61,856 nucleotides of DNA from 630D-37 sp037447295. GTDB taxonomy: Bacteria > Chloroflexota > Anaerolineae > Anaerolineales > Villigracilaceae. Location of the stretch: positions 1 through 61,856 of the forward strand of contig JBBIGZ010000010.1 in assembly GCA_037447295.1 (NCBI GenBank), given 5' to 3'. Positions within the stretch are counted from its first letter, which is position 1. Each line of letters starts with the position of its first letter. The notes beneath the pieces are model-generated. The model made no database searches. It had not been told where the DNA came from and saw only the letters and a list, made by a program, of their open reading frames with translations. A program made the translations under genes and the position numbers. This document shows positions 16,906-25,374 of the stretch, in pieces.

Positions 16906-18369
16906 ATGTCGGGGCTTACCCTGCTGGGATTAGGCCCAGGCCACCCACATCAGCTAACCTGCGAGGCACGCGAGGTGCTTTCGCAGGCTTCTGAGCTTTG
17001 GGTGCGTACCCGCCGGCACCCTGTGCTGGATGCGCTCCCTGCTTCCCTTACTGTTCATTCCTTTGATGCTTACTATGAGGAAGCGGAGCGTTTCGAGGAT
17101 GTTTATCAGCGCATTGTCGAAAAGGTGTGGGAATTGGCCCAACGTCCCGAAGGGGTCATTTACGCAGTGCCCGGCCATCCGTTTGTCGCCGAGGCAACTT
17201 GCCCTTTGCTGGCAAAACGGGCAAAAGAATCCGGCATGCCGCTCCGCATTGTGAGCGGCATGTCTTTCCTGGAGCCGACCTTTGCCGCCTTGCAGATCGA
17301 TCCTTATCCGCGCTTGTATCTGGTGGATGCGCTCCTGTTAAGCGATGCGCATATTCCGCCGCTTCCCCCTGATGTGCCTCTCCTGGTGGCTCAAATTTAC
17401 TCGCGGCGCGTGGCTGCTGAAGTCAAAACGACTCTCAACGCGATTTATCCAGATGAACATCTGGTGTACCTGGTCCATGCGGCCGGAACTAGCGCGGAAA
17501 ACGTGGAAGCCTTGCCGCTCTATGAGATCGATCGTCGTCCCTCCATCGGCCTGTTGACCTCGCTCTACGTTCCGCCGCTCGAAGAGGGGACCTCTTTCGA
17601 GGCTTTCCAAGAGATCATCGCGCATCTACGTGCGCCGGAAGGATGTCCGTGGGACCGTCAGCAAACGCATCAATCCCTTCGCACCCATCTTTTGCAAGAA
17701 GCCTACGAGGCGCTTGAGGCGATTGATGCCGAAGATATGAATGCCCTGCGAGAGGAATTGGGCGATCTGCTTTTGCAGATCGTGCTGCAGGCACAAATCG
17801 CGATGGAAGAGGGCGAGTTTAACATCAACCAGGTCATCCAAGGCATTTATCGCAAGATCATCCGGCGACATCCCCATGTTTTCGGCGATCTCAAGGTAGC
17901 CAATGAACAGGAAGTCTTGGCCAATTGGGAAAAATTCAAGGCCGAGGAACGTGCACAAAACGGAGAAGCAGAACGGGGGCTCTTGGATGGCGTGCCGCAG
18001 GTGCTGCCGGCCTTGGCACAGGCACAGGAATACCAGGCGCGTGCCGCTCGAGTTGGCTTCGATTGGACGCAAATTGATGGAGTTTTGGAAAAGATTTGGG
18101 AAGAAATTCAGGAATTGCGTCAGGCCGAAAACGGGGCCCGCTTGGGCGAAGAGTTCGGCGATTTGCTTTTTACGCTAGTAAACTTGGCGCGTTGGAAGGG
18201 CATTGATGCCGAATCGGCGTTACGCAAGGCGAACGCCCGCTTCCGTCAGCGCTTTGCTTATATCGAGCAGGAGGCCCGCCGCCGCGGCGTTTCTCTCACC
18301 GACCTTTCATTGGATCAGATGGAGGAACTCTGGCGACAGGCAAAAGAAATCGAAAAGCAAGCACGGTAG
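16906..18369 (+). CDS. mazG: Tetrapyrrole methylase / MazG nucleotide pyrophosphohydrolase fusion (YabN type)
   Basis: The 487-residue protein has two parts. Residues 1-220 resemble the SAM-dependent tetrapyrrole methylase fold (LGLGPGHPHQLT, YAVPGHPFVAEAT), although no tetrapyrrole pathway is nearby. Residues about 230-487 hold a two-repeat MazG unit with CPWDRQQTHQSLRTHLLQEAYE and metal-binding EELGDLLLQIVL, repeated later as EEFGDLLFTLVNLAR. The MazG part should hydrolyse NTPs to NMP and PPi, clearing damaged nucleotides. The fusion is the known YabN arrangement. It follows rpsI by 3 nt and so shares the r-protein transcript, which is less usual. Confidence 0.95.
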   Translation: MSGLTLLGLGPGHPHQLTCEAREVLSQASELWVRTRRHPVLDALPASLTVHSFDAYYEEAERFEDVYQRIVEKVWELAQRPEGVIYAVPGHPFVAEATCPLLAKRAKESGMPLRIVSGMSFLEPTFAALQIDPYPRLYLVDALLLSDAHIPPLPPDVPLLVAQIYSRRVAAEVKTTLNAIYPDEHLVYLVHAAGTSAENVEALPLYEIDRRPSIGLLTSLYVPPLEEGTSFEAFQEIIAHLRAPEGCPWDRQQTHQSLRTHLLQEAYEALEAIDAEDMNALREELGDLLLQIVLQAQIAMEEGEFNINQVIQGIYRKIIRRHPHVFGDLKVANEQEVLANWEKFKAEERAQNGEAERGLLDGVPQVLPALAQAQEYQARAARVGFDWTQIDGVLEKIWEEIQELRQAENGARLGEEFGDLLFTLVNLARWKGIDAESALRKANARFRQRFAYIEQEARRRGVSLTDLSLDQMEELWRQAKEIEKQAR

Positions 18370-18450
18370 ACAATCTCTATTCTTTCGAGTATCATTAGTG
18401 CATTCTGTAACATTCCCGGTAATGATTGTATTTTCTGGCCTGGAGGCAAA

Positions 18451-20115
18451 ATGACAGACCTTGTAAAACAGATCACTCAAGAACTGCAGCAGCAGATTGA
18501 GGCCTATCAACCGGAAATCGGTTTGCGCGATGTGGGAACGGTGATCGAGGCCGGCGATGGCATTGCGCGCGTCCGGGGGCTGGCAAACGTCCGTTCGCAA
18601 GAGTTGGTGCAATTCGCCAACGGCGTGATGGGCATTGCATTCAACCTGGAAAAAGATACGGTGGGTGTGATCGTGATGGGTGAATATGCCGGCATTACCG
18701 AAGGCATGGCCGTCTATACCACCGGACGCATTGCATCGGTGCCGGTCGGCGATGGCCTGATCGGACGTGTGATCAACCCGTTGGGTGAACCGTTGGACGG
18801 CAAAGGGCCGATCCGCTTCTCCGGTTATCGTCCGATCGAGCGCATTGCGCCGGGCGTTGTCTATCGCCAGGACGTGGATACGCCGGTCCAGACGGGCATC
18901 AAAGCCATTGATGCCATGATCCCGATCGGGCGCGGCCAGCGCGAGCTGATCATCGGTGACCGCCAGACGGGGAAAACCGCCATTGCTATTGACACGATCA
19001 TCAACCAAAAAGGAAAAGACCTGATCTGCATCTACGTGGCGATCGGCCAGAAGAAAGCGGCGATTGCCCGTACCGTTGCCCTGTTGGAACGTTACGGGGC
19101 GATGGAGCATACGATTGTGGTTGTCGCTTCGGCGGATGATCCGGCGGCGCTGCAGTATATCGCTCCCTATGCCGGTTGTGCCATCGGCGAAGAGTTTATG
19201 GAAACCGGACGGGATGCGCTGGTCGTCTATGATGATCTTTCCAAGCATGCTTGGGCCTATCGTCAGGTCTCGTTGCTGCTGCGCCGTCCACCTGGCCGTG
19301 AGGCTTATCCCGGTGACGTCTTCTATCTGCACTCCCGCTTGCTGGAGCGCGCCGCGCGTCTGGCCGATAAGTATGTGATCGTGCCCAAAGATTACCCCCA
19401 TCCGCTAGCCGAAGAAAAGGACGGTGTGGATGGCAAGGTGTACGGCGGTCCGCTTTCCAAGCACGATGCAGAAGCGGCGCGCAAAGCCATGCCGAACGCC
19501 GATGACTATAAGATCCTCAAGGTCAAGGGTAGCGGTGGCTCGTTGACCGCTTTGCCGATCATCGAAACGCTCTTAGGCGATGTCTCCGCTTACATTCCGA
19601 CGAACGTGATCTCCATTACGGATGGTCAGATTTACCTAGAAAGCAACCTGTTCAATGCCGGTATCCGCCCGGCGATCAACGTGGGTATTTCGGTTTCGCG
19701 CGTCGGTGGTGATGCCCAGACGAAGGCAATGAAGCAGGTAGCAGCACGTCTGCGCTTGGATATGGCCGCCTATCGCGAATTGGCCGCTTTTGCCCAGTTC
19801 GGTTCGGATCTGGATAAGGCGACTCAGGCACAACTGCAGCGCGGTCAGCGGATGCAAGAGATCCTCAAGCAGCCGCAATACCAACCGATGGCGCTGGAAG
19901 ATCAGGTGATGGTGATCTTCGCCGGAACGAACGGTTATGCTGATCATGTGCCTGTGGAAAAGATGCGCCGTTGGGAAACCGACCTGCTTGAATTCCTGCA
20001 TACTTCTTATCCGGAGATCGGGAAAGATATCGCCGAAAAGAAGATGATCACCGACGAGACACGCCAGCGATTGATCCAGGCGCTCGAAATATTCAAGAAG
20101 ACCTGGCAAGCCTAG
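18451..20115 (+). CDS. atpA: F1 ATP synthase alpha subunit, with extra ~50-residue segment
   Basis: At 554 residues it is longer than the usual 500-513. It has the Walker A motif GDRQTGKTAIAID near residue 170, the alpha signature (PAINVGISVSRVGG) and a normal C-terminal helical domain. The excess lies at about residues 307-360, between RLLERAARLAD and the conserved GGSLTALPIIET, where Bacillus has only a few residues. The start is ATG behind CTGGAGGCAAA. The gene opens an atpA-G-D-C run. The stator and F0 genes normally upstream (atpB, E, F, H) are absent; MazG sits there. Confidence 0.97.
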   Translation: MTDLVKQITQELQQQIEAYQPEIGLRDVGTVIEAGDGIARVRGLANVRSQELVQFANGVMGIAFNLEKDTVGVIVMGEYAGITEGMAVYTTGRIASVPVGDGLIGRVINPLGEPLDGKGPIRFSGYRPIERIAPGVVYRQDVDTPVQTGIKAIDAMIPIGRGQRELIIGDRQTGKTAIAIDTIINQKGKDLICIYVAIGQKKAAIARTVALLERYGAMEHTIVVVASADDPAALQYIAPYAGCAIGEEFMETGRDALVVYDDLSKHAWAYRQVSLLLRRPPGREAYPGDVFYLHSRLLERAARLADKYVIVPKDYPHPLAEEKDGVDGKVYGGPLSKHDAEAARKAMPNADDYKILKVKGSGGSLTALPIIETLLGDVSAYIPTNVISITDGQIYLESNLFNAGIRPAINVGISVSRVGGDAQTKAMKQVAARLRLDMAAYRELAAFAQFGSDLDKATQAQLQRGQRMQEILKQPQYQPMALEDQVMVIFAGTNGYADHVPVEKMRRWETDLLEFLHTSYPEIGKDIAEKKMITDETRQRLIQALEIFKKTWQA

Positions 20116-20138
20116 TATGTTGCCGATGGAGGCATCCT

Positions 20139-21035
20139 ATGGCATCTGCGCGTGAAATGCGGCTCCGCATTCGGAGCGTGAAAAATATCGCCCAGGTAAC
20201 GCGTGCGCTGGAAGCGGTCAGCGCCAGCAAGGTGCGTAAGGCGATGGCCGCGTTGCTGGCGACCCGTCCCTATGCCACCAAGGCCTGGCAGGTGCTCACC
20301 CATTTGGCCGGACAGCCAGGGCGTGAAAGCCTACATCCCCTGCTCACATCCCGCCCGAATCCGAAACGGGCGCTGGTCGTGGTGATCAGCGGGGATCGTG
20401 GCCTGGCAGGCGCCTATAACACGAACATCATCCGCTTCGTGATGCGACAGTTCGCCGATTATCCGCTACCGGTGGATTACGTGGCCGTCGGCCGCAAGGG
20501 ACGCGATATGCTCCTGCGCCGTCGGCGCAAGATCATTGCCGATTTCAGCAACCTACCGGCGGCCCCTACCTTTGCCGATGTTTCGGCGATCGGGCGGTTG
20601 GTCGTAGATGAGTTCCTCAAGGGCAATGCCGATGAGGTCTGGCTGGTGTACACCGACTTTATCAACATGATGAAACAGGAATTGCGGGCGAAGAAATTGC
20701 TCCCGCTGGAAATCTCGCGCCCGGAGGAACGAGTAGAAACCTTTGAAGCCACCCGTAAAGTGCCGGCGGCCTATATTTACGAGCCGGAAGAGAGCGAAAT
20801 CCTGAATGAAATCGTGCCGCGCTTTACGGCCTTACAAATTTACCAGGCCATCCTCGAAGGATTGGCAAGTGAACATGCTGCGCGCATGGTTGCCATGCGC
20901 AATGCGACGGATAACGCCATTGAGCTGGCTGCCGAGTTACAGCTCGAATACAACAAGGCGCGTCAGCAAAGCATCACCAGCGATATGCTGGATATTGTGG
21001 GCGGTGCGGAGGCACTCGCTCGCAGTGCATCCTGA
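20139..21035 (+). CDS. atpG: F1 ATP synthase gamma subunit
   Basis: The 298-residue central-stalk subunit has the conserved N-terminal helix (REMRLRIRSVKNIAQVTRALEAVSASKVRKA, residues 4-34, read as two blocks) and C-terminal helix MRNATDNAIELAAELQLEYNKARQ. The middle Rossmann-like domain begins LVVVISGDRGLAGAYN. It lies 23 nt after atpA. Confidence 0.97.
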   Translation: MASAREMRLRIRSVKNIAQVTRALEAVSASKVRKAMAALLATRPYATKAWQVLTHLAGQPGRESLHPLLTSRPNPKRALVVVISGDRGLAGAYNTNIIRFVMRQFADYPLPVDYVAVGRKGRDMLLRRRRKIIADFSNLPAAPTFADVSAIGRLVVDEFLKGNADEVWLVYTDFINMMKQELRAKKLLPLEISRPEERVETFEATRKVPAAYIYEPEESEILNEIVPRFTALQIYQAILEGLASEHAARMVAMRNATDNAIELAAELQLEYNKARQQSITSDMLDIVGGAEALARSAS

Positions 21036-21073
21036 TTTGAAAAAAGCATACTCAAGATTTCTGGAGGCGAAAC

Positions 21074-22474
21074 ATGGCGAAAGCAACCGGCCGGGTTGTA
21101 CAAATTCTTGGTAATGTGGTGGACGTGGAGTTCCCGGAAGGGGAAGTCCCGGAAATCTATGAAGCGATCGAGATCGAGCGGCCCGGACAATTGCCGCTGG
21201 TTTTGGAAGTGCAGAAACACTTAGGAAACAACTGGGTGCGCACCGTGGCGATGGACTCCACCGATGGCCTGCAGCGAGGCGTGCCAGCCTATGCTACCGG
21301 CGCGCCGATCATGGTTCCGGTGGGGTCTGAGACGTTAGGGCGCGTCTTTAACGTGTTGGGCCGCCCGATTGACGAACGTGGTCCCGTTGATGCAAGGTTG
21401 CGCTATCCCATTCACCGTCCGGCGCCGCCTTTTGCCGAACAATCCACGCGCGTCGAAGTCTTTGAAACGGGCATCAAAGTCATTGATCTGATCGCCCCCT
21501 TCACCCGCGGTGGTAAGACGGGTATCTTTGGCGGTGCCGGCGTGGGCAAGACCGTGATCATCATGGAGCTCATCCGCTCAATTGCCACGGTGCACAAAGG
21601 GAACTCGGTCTTCGCTGGGGTGGGTGAGCGCACCCGTGAAGGGACGCAGCTCTACCGCGAAATGCTCGAATCGGGCGTGATGAAGGATACGGTGATGGTT
21701 TATGGCCAGATGAACGAGCCGCCGGGCGTCCGTCTGCGCGTCGCGCTGACCGCGCTTTCGATGGCGGAATACTTCCGCGATCAGGGGCGCGATGTACTCC
21801 TCTTCATTGACAACATCTTCCGTTTCTCCATGTCCGGTTCGGAAGTCTCGGCGCTACTTGGACGTATGCCCTCCGCCGTAGGTTATCAGCCCACCTTGGC
21901 GACCGAAATGGGTGAACTCCAGGAGCGCATTACTTCTACCCGCAAAGGCTCGATTACCTCGATGCAGGCGGTCTATGTGCCGGCGGATGACTATTCGGAC
22001 CCAGCGCCGGTGGCGACTTTTACCCACCTGGATGCGACCATCGCTTTGGAGCGCTCGATTGCCGAAAAGGGTATCTACCCGGCCGTCGATCCGCTCGCTT
22101 CCACCAGCCGCATTCTCGATCCGAATATCGTCGGCGAAGCGCACTACACCACGGCGCGCGAGGTGCAGCGCGTTTTGCAGCGCTATAAGGACCTACAGGA
22201 TATTATCGCCATCCTGGGCGTGGATGAACTGAGCGAAGATGACAAATTGATCGTCTCCCGTGCCCGAAAGATCGAGCGCTTCTTCTCTCAACCCTTCTTC
22301 GTTGCCGAACGCTTCACCGGCATTCCAGGACGCTACGTGCCGCTCCACGAGACCGTGCGCGGCTTCCGTGAAATCCTGGATGGGAAATGCGACGATCTGC
22401 CTGAACAGGCTTTCATGATGGTAGGAACGATCGACGAAGCGCGTGAAAAAGCAGAACGCTTGGCGAAAGGATAA
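21074..22474 (+). CDS. atpD: F1 ATP synthase beta subunit
   Basis: The 466-residue catalytic subunit has Walker A GGAGVGKTVIIMELI near residue 155, GERTREG, the Walker B region DVLLFIDNIFRF and the ATP synthase alpha/beta signature PAVDPLASTSR. Length and all key blocks are normal. It couples proton flow through F0 to ATP synthesis. The gap to atpG is 38 nt and holds a GGAGGCG ribosome binding site. Confidence 0.98.
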   Translation: MAKATGRVVQILGNVVDVEFPEGEVPEIYEAIEIERPGQLPLVLEVQKHLGNNWVRTVAMDSTDGLQRGVPAYATGAPIMVPVGSETLGRVFNVLGRPIDERGPVDARLRYPIHRPAPPFAEQSTRVEVFETGIKVIDLIAPFTRGGKTGIFGGAGVGKTVIIMELIRSIATVHKGNSVFAGVGERTREGTQLYREMLESGVMKDTVMVYGQMNEPPGVRLRVALTALSMAEYFRDQGRDVLLFIDNIFRFSMSGSEVSALLGRMPSAVGYQPTLATEMGELQERITSTRKGSITSMQAVYVPADDYSDPAPVATFTHLDATIALERSIAEKGIYPAVDPLASTSRILDPNIVGEAHYTTAREVQRVLQRYKDLQDIIAILGVDELSEDDKLIVSRARKIERFFSQPFFVAERFTGIPGRYVPLHETVRGFREILDGKCDDLPEQAFMMVGTIDEAREKAERLAKG

Positions 22475-22476
22475 CT

Positions 22477-22917
22477 ATGCCTATCCGTTTTGAGATCGTT
22501 TCACAAGATCGCACGGTGTTCGAGGGCGAGGCCGATATTGTCATCCTGCCCGGTAGTGCCGGTGAGATGGGCATTCTGCCGAACCATGCGCCGCTGATCA
22601 CCACCCTAAACTATGGCGTGATCCGCGTGCGACGCCATGGGCAGGAGCAGGTGTTCACGGTAGCCGGCGGGATCGCCGAAGTGCAGCCGGATATCGTCAC
22701 CGTGTTGGCCGATGCGGCGGAAAACGTGGAAGAGATCGATGTGGAACGCGCCGAAGCCGCCCGTCGTCGTGCCGAAGAGGCTATGGCCAAAGGTGTGCCG
22801 AAGGATACGGATGCCTACTTGGCGATCGAGGCTGCTCTACGGCGCTCGAAGCTGCGCCTGGAAGCGGTGCGCCGCTATCGCCGCGCCCAGCAGCTGAAAG
22901 GGACGATCGAGGAGTAA
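22477..22917 (+). CDS. atpC: F1 ATP synthase epsilon subunit
   Basis: The 146-residue protein has the N-terminal beta-barrel (IRFEIVSQDRTVFEGEADIVILPGSAGEMGILPNHAPL, read in shorter blocks over residues 2-39) and the C-terminal two-helix part that can inhibit the motor. It starts 2 nt after atpD and ends 3 nt before the MreB-like gene, so all five are probably one transcript. Confidence 0.96.
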   Translation: MPIRFEIVSQDRTVFEGEADIVILPGSAGEMGILPNHAPLITTLNYGVIRVRRHGQEQVFTVAGGIAEVQPDIVTVLADAAENVEEIDVERAEAARRRAEEAMAKGVPKDTDAYLAIEAALRRSKLRLEAVRRYRRAQQLKGTIEE

Positions 22918-22920
22918 TCC

Positions 22921-23937
22921 GTGGCCCTGTTTACGCGTGAGCTGGGCGTCGACCTGGGTACGACGCATATTCGCATTGCCGAAGGCCCGAATCTGCTCCT
23001 GGAGGAGCAGACTCTGGTGGCGATCGCCTATGAGGATGATCGCCAGAAAATTGTGAGCTACGGTGCCGAGGCGCAGGGCATGCTTGGCCGCACCCCAGAA
23101 GGGATGGAAGTGGTGCGCCCGCTCCACAACGGCGTGATCGCCGATTACGAGGTCGCCGAGGCCTTGCTCCATTTTCTCTTGGATAAGGCCAGCGGGTTGC
23201 ACCGCTTCTTTGGTCCGCGGCTGATGGTCACCGTGCCCTATGGCGTGACCAGCGTCGAGCAGCGCGCCGTCTATTCGGCAGCCATGGAGGCCGGAGCGCG
23301 CGAAGTCTTTCTGATCTATCAACCCCTGGCCGCCGCGTTAGGGATCGATCTGCCCTTGAATTCGCCGGCCGGTAATATGGTACTCTGTTTGGGTGGTGGT
23401 GTGACCGAGGCGGCTGTTTTGGCCATGTATGGCATCGCTGCTGCCGAAACGCTGCGCAAAGGTGGCCTGGACCTGGATCAGGCGATCATCACCTACACCC
23501 GGCGCAAATACGGCGTGATCCTCGGCCCTTCCACCGCCGAGACTTTGAAACTGCGCATCGGCGCCGCCTTGCCTTTGGACCTGGAATCGAGCATGGAGGT
23601 CCAGGGGCGTGATCAGGTAACCGGGTTGCCGCGGCCGGTGACGTTGACCACCGGTGAAATTGCCGAGGCCCTCGAAGAACCTTTGAAAGAAATTGTAGAA
23701 TTGTGCCGTCGTGTGTTGGAGAAAACCCCGCCAGAGCTGGTTGCCGATGTGATCGATCGCGGCATTGCGCTTTGTGGTGGCGGCGCTCTCTTGCGCGGCA
23801 TCGATCGATTGCTCACCAAATCCCTTGGCGTCCCCGCCTATTTGGTGGATAATCCCTTGACTTGCATTGTCCAGGGGACGGTACGGGCTTGGGCGATGTA
23901 TCCTTTCCTGCGGCGCAGCCTGCCACAAGTGCGATAA
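22921..23937 (+). CDS. MreB-like actin homologue with altered phosphate-2 loop
   Basis: This 338-residue protein starts with GTG and shows the actin fold of MreB: phosphate 1 GVDLGTTHIRIAE, the connecting region GRTPEGMEVVRPLHNGVIADYEV, and the adenosine motif GIALCGGGALLRGIDRLL. MreB normally makes membrane-bound filaments that guide cell-wall synthesis. The phosphate-2 loop, normally DIGGGTT, here reads CLGGGVT, with Cys156 at the usual Asp. ATP binding is plausible, but hydrolysis may be weak. No mreC, mreD or rodA follows. Its place directly behind atpC suggests co-transcription with ATP synthase. A divergent MreB paralogue is the best call; a true MreB is possible. Confidence 0.85.
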   Translation: MALFTRELGVDLGTTHIRIAEGPNLLLEEQTLVAIAYEDDRQKIVSYGAEAQGMLGRTPEGMEVVRPLHNGVIADYEVAEALLHFLLDKASGLHRFFGPRLMVTVPYGVTSVEQRAVYSAAMEAGAREVFLIYQPLAAALGIDLPLNSPAGNMVLCLGGGVTEAAVLAMYGIAAAETLRKGGLDLDQAIITYTRRKYGVILGPSTAETLKLRIGAALPLDLESSMEVQGRDQVTGLPRPVTLTTGEIAEALEEPLKEIVELCRRVLEKTPPELVADVIDRGIALCGGGALLRGIDRLLTKSLGVPAYLVDNPLTCIVQGTVRAWAMYPFLRRSLPQVR

Positions 23938-23987
23938 TTTGCACTTGGTATGGGGTGTGTTCCAATGTTGTCGGGGAGTAGGGCTTT

Positions 23988-24016
23988 TTGCAGGTTTGTG
24001 GTAGAGGTTTTATACT
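23988..24016 (+). promoter_or_regulatory. Promoter of the BMP-type ABC importer
   Basis: A -35 like TTGCAG (23988-23993) and a -10 TATACT (24011-24016) are spaced by 17 nt. Transcription would start near 24023, giving a leader of about 110 nt before the lipoprotein gene. It is the best sigma-70-like promoter on the left half. Confidence 0.6.
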
Positions 24017-24132
24017 ATCCGCGTATCTCTCTTCTAACCATCTGAAGGAGGTGGTGCCCTGAAACTGTCGATCGTTCCAATTTCCGTATCGTTCCCAAAC
24101 CTTCAATCTACTTTTTGAGAGGAGAAGTTACT

Positions 24133-25224
24133 ATGAAAAAACTGTACCTTCTGTTTGCTCTGTTGACCGTTTTTTCCCTGCTGCTGACGGCTTGCGGCGG
24201 GCCGAAGACGATTGACTGCACCAAGCCTGATGTCTTCTGCGTGGGTCTGGTGACTGATGTCGGCAAGATTGATGATAAATCCTTCAACCAGTCCACCTGG
24301 GAAGGCGTGAAGCAGGCGGAGAAGGATCTCGGTGCTTATGTCCAGTACATCGAGACCACCGACTCCAAGGACTATGCCAAGAACATTGCCACCTTCGCCG
24401 ATGCCGGCTATGATGTGATCGTCACCGTCGGTTTCGCGCTGGGTGAGGCCACCGTGGAAGCGGCCAAGAAATATCCGAATACCTACTTCATCGGCGTAGA
24501 TCAGTTCCAGGCCTGGGCGATTGACGATGATAAAACCAACGATCTGCCCAACCTGGCCGGCCTGGTGTTCCCGGAGGATCAGGCGGGCTTCCTGGTTGGT
24601 GCCCTGGCGGCAATGATGAGCAAGACCGGCAAGATCGGCGGTGTGTTCGGCACCGATGCCGTGCCGCCTGTTTGGCGCTTTGGTGAAGGCTATTGCGCCG
24701 GCGCGAAGTACATCAATCCCAATATCGAGATCTTCGTTGTCTACCACAACGATGTCGGCTTCGATAAGACCTTCACCGATCCCGAATGGGGTGCCACGAC
24801 GGCCAACTCCCTGATCGACAAGGGCGCTGACGTGATCTTCGGCGGTGGTGGCAAGACCGGTAACGGTGCGGTGATCGCCACGGCGCAGCGTGGCATGTAT
24901 GCCATCGGCGTCGACACCGATCAGTACTACACCTTGCCGGAGGCTGCTCCGCGCCTGCTCAGCAGCGCGCTCAAGCTGCTCACCCCCGGAACCTTTGAGC
25001 TGATCAAGATAGCGAAGGATGCTCAGGCTGGTTCAGGCACGTTCCCGGCCGGGAACTATCTCGGCAAGGGCGGTTACGCTCCCTTCCACGATCTAGACAA
25101 GGAAGTACCTGCGGAAGTGAAGGCTCGGATGGAGGAGATCAACAAAATGCTCCTGAGCGGCGAGCTCAAGACCAACGTCACGCCGGCGAAGGATGCGGGT
25201 GGTCCTTCCTTCTGCAATCCGTAG
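24133..25224 (+). CDS. BMP/PnrA-family substrate-binding lipoprotein (ABC importer)
   Basis: The ATG at 24133 behind GAGAGGAGAAG is chosen, not the TTG at 24115, because it gives a clean lipoprotein signal: MKKLYLLFALL, a hydrophobic stretch, then lipobox LTAC with Cys20. The mature 340 residues follow the BMP family: VGLVTDVGKIDDKSFNQ, GYDVIVTVGFALGEAT, FPEDQAGFLVGALAAMMSKT, DVIFGGGGKTGNGA. Members such as PnrA and BmpA bind nucleosides, and a nucleoside ligand is likely here. It is the first gene of the importer, before two permease genes. Confidence 0.93.
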   Translation: MKKLYLLFALLTVFSLLLTACGGPKTIDCTKPDVFCVGLVTDVGKIDDKSFNQSTWEGVKQAEKDLGAYVQYIETTDSKDYAKNIATFADAGYDVIVTVGFALGEATVEAAKKYPNTYFIGVDQFQAWAIDDDKTNDLPNLAGLVFPEDQAGFLVGALAAMMSKTGKIGGVFGTDAVPPVWRFGEGYCAGAKYINPNIEIFVVYHNDVGFDKTFTDPEWGATTANSLIDKGADVIFGGGGKTGNGAVIATAQRGMYAIGVDTDQYYTLPEAAPRLLSSALKLLTPGTFELIKIAKDAQAGSGTFPAGNYLGKGGYAPFHDLDKEVPAEVKARMEEINKMLLSGELKTNVTPAKDAGGPSFCNP

Positions 25225-25239
25225 TTTAAATTGGTCAAG

Positions 25240-25268
25240 CGGGGGAAAGAGGTGCTCTCTTTCCCCCG
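25240..25268 (+). terminator. Hairpin after the BMP lipoprotein gene
   Basis: A perfect 12-bp GC-rich stem (25240-25251 with 25257-25268) and 5-nt loop follow the lipoprotein stop by 15 nt. The T tract is weak (TTTCGTC). It probably acts as a partial terminator or 3'-end protector, allowing more binding protein than membrane subunits. Confidence 0.65.
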
Positions 25269-25374
25269 TTTCGTCTATATGGGTGATGTGTTTTGTAGTT
25301 TGGACGCCACAAAAGCCGCTTTACCCTATATAGGTGCTGTGCGAAGTACAATATTCTCAAACGCGTGATTAACT

